From assembly GCA_902702965.1 (NCBI GenBank), contig CACRXP010000853.1, positions 39,344 through 103,343 on the forward strand: a stretch of 64,000 nucleotides of DNA, in the 5' to 3' direction. The notes under the pieces were generated by a model, which had not been told where the DNA came from, ran no database searches, and was given only the letters and a program-made list of their open reading frames with translations. Below, piece by piece: positions 59,801-64,000 of the stretch (positions within the stretch are counted from its first letter, which is position 1; each line of letters begins with the position of its first letter). Source of the DNA: Spirometra erinaceieuropaei. Taxonomy: Eukaryota > Platyhelminthes > Cestoda > Diphyllobothriidea > Diphyllobothriidae. The translations under genes were made by a program, and so were the position numbers.

Positions 59801-59929
59801 TTGTTATAAAAATAGTATTTTTAGGGTACGCGTCTACCCAATGAATATACACATATACAGTGGAATGTAGGCATCCGAAGGTGTGTAACTAAAGTCAAAT
59901 ATGATATTAAAAAAGGAATTTAATTTTCT

Positions 59930-61340
59930 AGATATTTGACTCCAATACCCAAGGTCATACTCAGACGCAGATATCATCATTCAACGGTGCACAAAACTAT
60001 GCTATTTCAAAATGCCAATCCAGCAAGCTTTGCCCGCTTACGAAAAATTTTGAAATTAGAAATATTAGAAGGAATCGTAACTTCCGCTGATGACCTCCTT
60101 CAGTCGTACGACATAGATATTACTGCAAAAGCCGTACTTCAACTCATAGACCTATGTTTGAAAACCAACTTGGTATTCGACCAAAAATGCCACCAGCATC
60201 TGAAAGGAGCTCCTATGAAGTCACCCGTCCGTACTTTTCTCACAGAATTCACAGAGCATAGACTACAGGTCCTGTATATCTCATTTGTTAACTGTAAATT
60301 GTGGCTGCGATATGCCAACGTCGGATTTGTTGCCGTTAAAATAACCAGAATGAAACGATCCATAGCACTATCAACGCAACGAATTTGGGAGTTAAATTCA
60401 CGCTCAAAAAAGAATAGGACATTAAATCCCTGTTGCCGGATGCGCTCATACAGAGAACGACTAACGAAACACTACGCACATCGGTGAACCGCAAAGAAAC
60501 TTGTGCGAAAATCGTTCTAGCTCATGGGGGCGATCAACCTATCTTTCACAAATGCAGTGTTGTCAACAAACACATTGTTCTGACGAAGAAGGCTACAGAG
60601 TATAACTAAATTACTTGTGTATATTATTTTTTTCAGGACAGATTCCCATAATTTTTTACGCTGATTCAGTAGACAGCAGGGGTCAAAGGAAAAGGGACCA
60701 GTTGGGTACAATCAGAAGCTCATGCCAAATACTCTGCGGACGGCATTCTTACATTAAAAATATGCTTGAACGCGTTAAAAGAGACATAAGGGAGCGTCAA
60801 ATTTAGGTGGCACACAAACCGACGATTACTTAACGCACTGAGATTTAATACCCTATTAATAGGGTAAGCAATGTCAACAAAAAAGACGTGCTCAACAAGA
60901 TCCCATGTGATATCATTTACCGTGGTTGAACTGGAAAATCCCCGTCTGTACGCATTCACGAGCGCCAATTTGGAGTAAACAGGTTAGACCATCTGTCCCG
61001 AACAGCCGTGCATACCTTGGACAAAGCGCAAACCTTCGCTTGGGGAAAATCTCATATTTTCATTGTCTGCGCTATCAAAAATACTGAGAATTCCTCCAGG
61101 TCGTGTAATTAGATGAGTCACGCATTAAACGACATATCGAATTAGATACCGCGTACGGAAATATTTGGGAGGTACGGAAGAGACGAAAGGTAATCAGAAC
61201 AGACAGACAGGCACGGTGGCTGCAAATGTCAAACAAGTGTCGATTTTGTAACCGCACGGAAAATGTTAATTTTCTGACACGCTTACTCCCCTTTTGCGTC
61301 TGAGTATGACCTTGGGAATTGGAATCGAAGAGTTAGACAA
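59930..61340 (+). mobile_element. PLE-k: Penelope-like element, second lineage
   Basis: A 183-residue frame (59936-60487) gives part of the reverse transcriptase: KGAPMKSPVRTFLTEF, then LWLRYANVGFVAVK, where the catalytic YVDD reads YANV (60311-60322). Further on, RERQI*VAHKPTIT (about 60790) and, at 60895-60970, KIPCDIIYRG*TGKSPSVRI is the GIY-YIG core with an internal stop. FAWGKSHIFIV and HIELDTAYGNI follow. All in one orientation after PLE-j. Confidence 0.78.
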
Positions 61341-61511
61341 CAAATACATATATAAGAAAACGATGACGTTGTTTGCGAAAAATATGACTATGCTTGTGAA
61401 AATTTTCAATGATAGCGCCTACATAACTACCCACCTTTCTAACTTATTACCCGTGGCTAAACAAGGATTATACGGTTGGCTGCTGTCAGCGCCCGTACAC
61501 GTTTGTTGCAT

Positions 61512-62050
61512 CTAATCACCACTTCGGCATTGACTGTGCATGCCGGAATTTGACTCTGAGAAATCTCTTTGTGCCATCTGTATCCATATGCCAGCTGATA
61601 CATGCCTCATTTCACTGCATTTTTCCCAGGAATTCATGACTTTTTTCTTTTTGGGAGGGCGCCAACAATGTGAGTGTTTTCCCAGGCAAATTCGTGCCCA
61701 TTGTCCAGCTGGGATAGATTTTCTTGTCACTTTACTACTGACCGATGTTTTTTTACACGGGTTGAGACAAACTTCCCAGTTTTCCACAAAAGGGTGGTAT
61801 CAGAAATGACGCATGGGATGTCATAGGCAGCACCGTTTCTATCGAGGTAGTCAACTTTCTCCCTACGGTGTGCAAGCATAAATCCCAATGGAAAACGAAG
61901 AAGGCAATGGCAAATCAAAACATTATGTCATCCTACAGAATCGACTTACTGGCAGAAACGACAAGGCATTATCGATTTTTAAGGCGTTTTTAAAAAGTAT
62001 CTGTTTTTTACACTTACTGCACGTCTGACGACGGTCTGTGGGATAGGAGA
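61512..62050 (-). mobile_element. PLE-l: 3' part on the opposite strand
   Basis: On the minus strand the frame 61918-61727 carries AHRREKVDYLDRN, then a nuclease-like CVISDTTLLWKTGKFVSTRV. Continuing in another frame, EFAWENTHIVGALPKRKKS matches FAWGKSHIFIV of PLE-k. It therefore faces PLE-k tail to tail. The outer flank near 62020 holds the inverse of 'gacgacggtctgtgggatag'. Confidence 0.62.
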
Positions 62051-62209
62051 CGAAAATTTACGAAATAAAGATTGCTAAATTTCACGAAAGACTGATTTTC
62101 TTCAAATTTTCTTTCTTGGGATGCGCATATTACAATACATAGGTATATGTTGGAAATCAGGCAACCTAGGAAGTGAAATTTAGAATAGACGCGCACGTAT
62201 TAATATAAA

Positions 62210-62855
62210 CAGTAGGTGGGCTAACTCATGAAATGTCGACCCACATTCCGAAATGCCTTTTTGTTTTGAAAAGAATAATTAAGTTGTGTTGTAAAACGAA
62301 TCTTCGTGGAGAATAATTGTATAATAATTCACTTAGCTGTAGATGCCGGTTTTAGAACGAACGTCCTTCCGGCTGCATGCAAACTATGTTCTGTAAAAAA
62401 TGACTACTTGGGTAGCATGCATTTTTATCGTTGATTTTCGATGACCTTGAAGATTCAGTAATATTTCATGGAAACAGTCATTTATACATTCATTCTCTTT
62501 GCTCATTCGGTAGAAAATGACGTCCTATTTCAATTTTATGTTTGGAGAAATGCTATAATTCGGTTTTAAAAGATTTCTAATTGTGACATTTTCGATACCG
62601 TGAAATTGCCGTTTATAAAACGTCATGTCTCTGGATTTTTCAATATGGCTTGTTAACTTAACAATAGGGTTCAAATCCACTGCTAAATTTAATGAATCGC
62701 ATATGATCTCCTTTTAATGCCGTAGATAAATGTATGGTTTTCTCTACGGGAAAAATATACGGTTTGTAGTTTGGAAACCCTGAATGCAAGTCTAACAGTA
62801 GGTCGGGTTCAAAATTATTCGGAAATTGGAAAAGTTTCTGGAAACGTATTTATAC
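62210..62855. mobile_element. Fold-back element M8, right arm truncated
   Basis: Starts 'cagtaggtgggctaactcat', passes the centre near 62700 ('cgcatatgatctcc') and breaks off after 'ggttcaaaattattcgg' at about 62830, so roughly the outer two thirds of the right arm are gone. Confidence 0.82.
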
Positions 62856-63381
62856 AAAATCGACTCTGCAGAAATACCACTGACTTTATATAAATCCGGG
62901 CTTTTTATACAAGTTGATGAAAATAATCATAAAACCTAATAAATCAGAGACTATTCATGGTGAGCGATTAAAACACTGGGTTTCATCTGTCAGACCCTGT
63001 TTATCTTCTGACACAGACACGCTTGTGTACACTTGATTGAAAACACGTTCCGATACCTTACATAAACATCTCCTTGCTACAAGCCAATGCTTTCCTACCC
63101 AGATGTAAACAGAAAAACAAGCCGTTAATTTCAGTTCTGATGTTGTCTCAGTTGAATAAGTAATAATAATTTCACATATTAATTTGTATAACAGGCAGTT
63201 GAGCAGGGTTACCCTTGTTTTATCCCTTATTCCCATGAACTGAAAATAATGCTTCTGGTGATGTCCATTGACCACAGCGTTTTAGCTTTGACCACACTGC
63301 TGTGGGAATAGAAACCTACACGGATGGAACGTTTGCAAGTCAATGTACATTTCTGGGTTGATTGAAGCGCCAGCTGTTAGC
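62856..63381. other. 3' flank of gene C, no other gene
   Basis: The 106-residue minus-strand frame at 62955-63275 lacks family features. It may include the 3' untranslated region of gene C. Confidence 0.45.
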
Positions 63382-64000
63382 TCAGAGGGGTCGATAATAA
63401 TAGTATTCCCGTCTTGGTGGTCGGTCCCTCGTGTTACAGAGTTCAATTTGCGACACGCTGGAGGCTATGCTGTGTCGAGAGTTTCGCTTATGTCTTGGAC
63501 TATAGAGGGTCAACCTGGGACGAACCCTCGGAAGCTCACCAATTATTCCATTTGGTTCTTCCTCCTGCCGCATGTTGCTTTGCTGTCGGTTGTTCTCATC
63601 GATCCGCAGTTTCTCCATTGTGATGGTCTCATGCACCACATCTGGTTGACTGCGCAAGAAGGCAAGTGTTTGGTCCAGAATTTTGTCCAAATAGGCAACA
63701 AAGGCGTCCTGTTGGGCAACTGACTCAAATGCGAACATGCGGTATCCTGGAGGGTGGAAGTTATAGTCAGCCATGAGAACTGCTACAGAGTTCATGTTAT
63801 TGTCCAATGCGATGTAGCCGGTTATTAAATTCGCCGGGATAATGCGCATTCTCTTGGTTGTGATTGTAAATTTGGTCAGATCACCCTCAACCAGGGCTGG
63901 AGCCTTCGGTTTGGACCGAACGCGTTGGACCAAGTAGTCATGAACGCCGTTCTGATTTGATGGTTCGTGTCGGGTGCTAATGAAGCCACAGTATATCGTC
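63382..64000 (-). CDS. Gene C: PTB/PH-like domain protein, 5' end outside
   Basis: The frame is open from the right edge to a TGA at 63384-63382, at least 205 residues; no in-frame ATG precedes the domain, so the start lies outside or in another exon. The fold order matches genes A and B: a first strand (TIYCGFIS at the edge), a helix (HDYLVQRVRSK), strands (TKFTITTKRMRIIP), then YRMFAFES and a closing helix (DAFVAYLDKILDQ). The tail (about 90 residues) is basic and Ser-rich and ends YYYYRPL. No stop or shift is seen. A role as an adaptor binding peptides or lipids is inference from the fold. It is on the strand opposite to A and B and 44 kb away from B, so the family is dispersed locally and not a simple tandem array. 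Confidence 0.65.
   Translation of the reverse strand, partial: TIYCGFISTRHEPSNQNGVHDYLVQRVRSKPKAPALVEGDLTKFTITTKRMRIIPANLITGYIALDNNMNSVAVLMADYNFHPPGYRMFAFESVAQQDAFVAYLDKILDQTLAFLRSQPDVVHETITMEKLRIDENNRQQSNMRQEEEPNGIIGELPRVRPRLTLYSPRHKRNSRHSIASSVSQIELCNTRDRPPRREYYYYRPL

Noticed and set aside
1..64000. CRISPR arrays, operons, ribosomal RNA genes or phage genes
   Set aside because: No regularly spaced identical repeats, no closely packed same-strand genes and no rRNA-like conserved blocks were found; the sequence is eukaryotic in character.

Overview
This is eukaryotic DNA with no operons, no ribosome-binding sites and very little coding sequence. Six or more 5'-truncated and stop-ridden Penelope-like elements (PLEs), roughly 1 kb fold-back elements, tRNA-headed short repeats, degenerate TTAGGG-like tracts and a lineage-restricted family of PTB/PH-like proteins together suggest the large, repeat-bloated genome of a parasitic flatworm (tapeworm or fluke). 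That assignment is inference; no single gene fixes the species.

Three open reading frames look like real host genes and belong to one family: gene A (8535-9284, +), gene B (18653-19477, +) and gene C (63382 to the right edge, -). Each has one PTB/PH-fold-like domain of about 110 residues at or near the N-terminus and a fast-evolving, low-complexity tail. A fourth candidate (22545-23170, -) starts like a mitochondrial precursor but its frame breaks at a homopolymer.

Layout: 0-7.6 kb is mostly unrecognised, with an 0.8 kb inverted repeat and the first fold-back element. 7.6-23.2 kb holds genes A and B, the broken gene, two more fold-backs, telomere-like tracts and SINE-like units. 24-32 kb is SINE-like repeats, microsatellites and a striking four-phase trinucleotide array fused to a PLE endonuclease remnant. 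32.5-37 kb holds the longest PLE and a Ty3/gypsy remnant with recognisable LTRs. 37-62.9 kb is a graveyard of PLE fragments from at least two lineages, interleaved with fold-back elements and tRNA-Arg-headed repeats. Gene C closes the window.

All PLE copies seen are broken (stops, frameshifts, altered catalytic motifs), so none is expected to be autonomous. The fold-back elements have TA-flanked CAGT...ACTG ends in several copies, like non-autonomous Tc1/mariner derivatives, and form near-complete hairpins. The likeliest under-described biology is the dispersed PTB/PH-like gene family, followed by the fold-back family and the ~303-bp periodic tRNA-headed repeats. Coordinates of repeats are read by eye and approximate to within tens of bases unless an exact end is stated.
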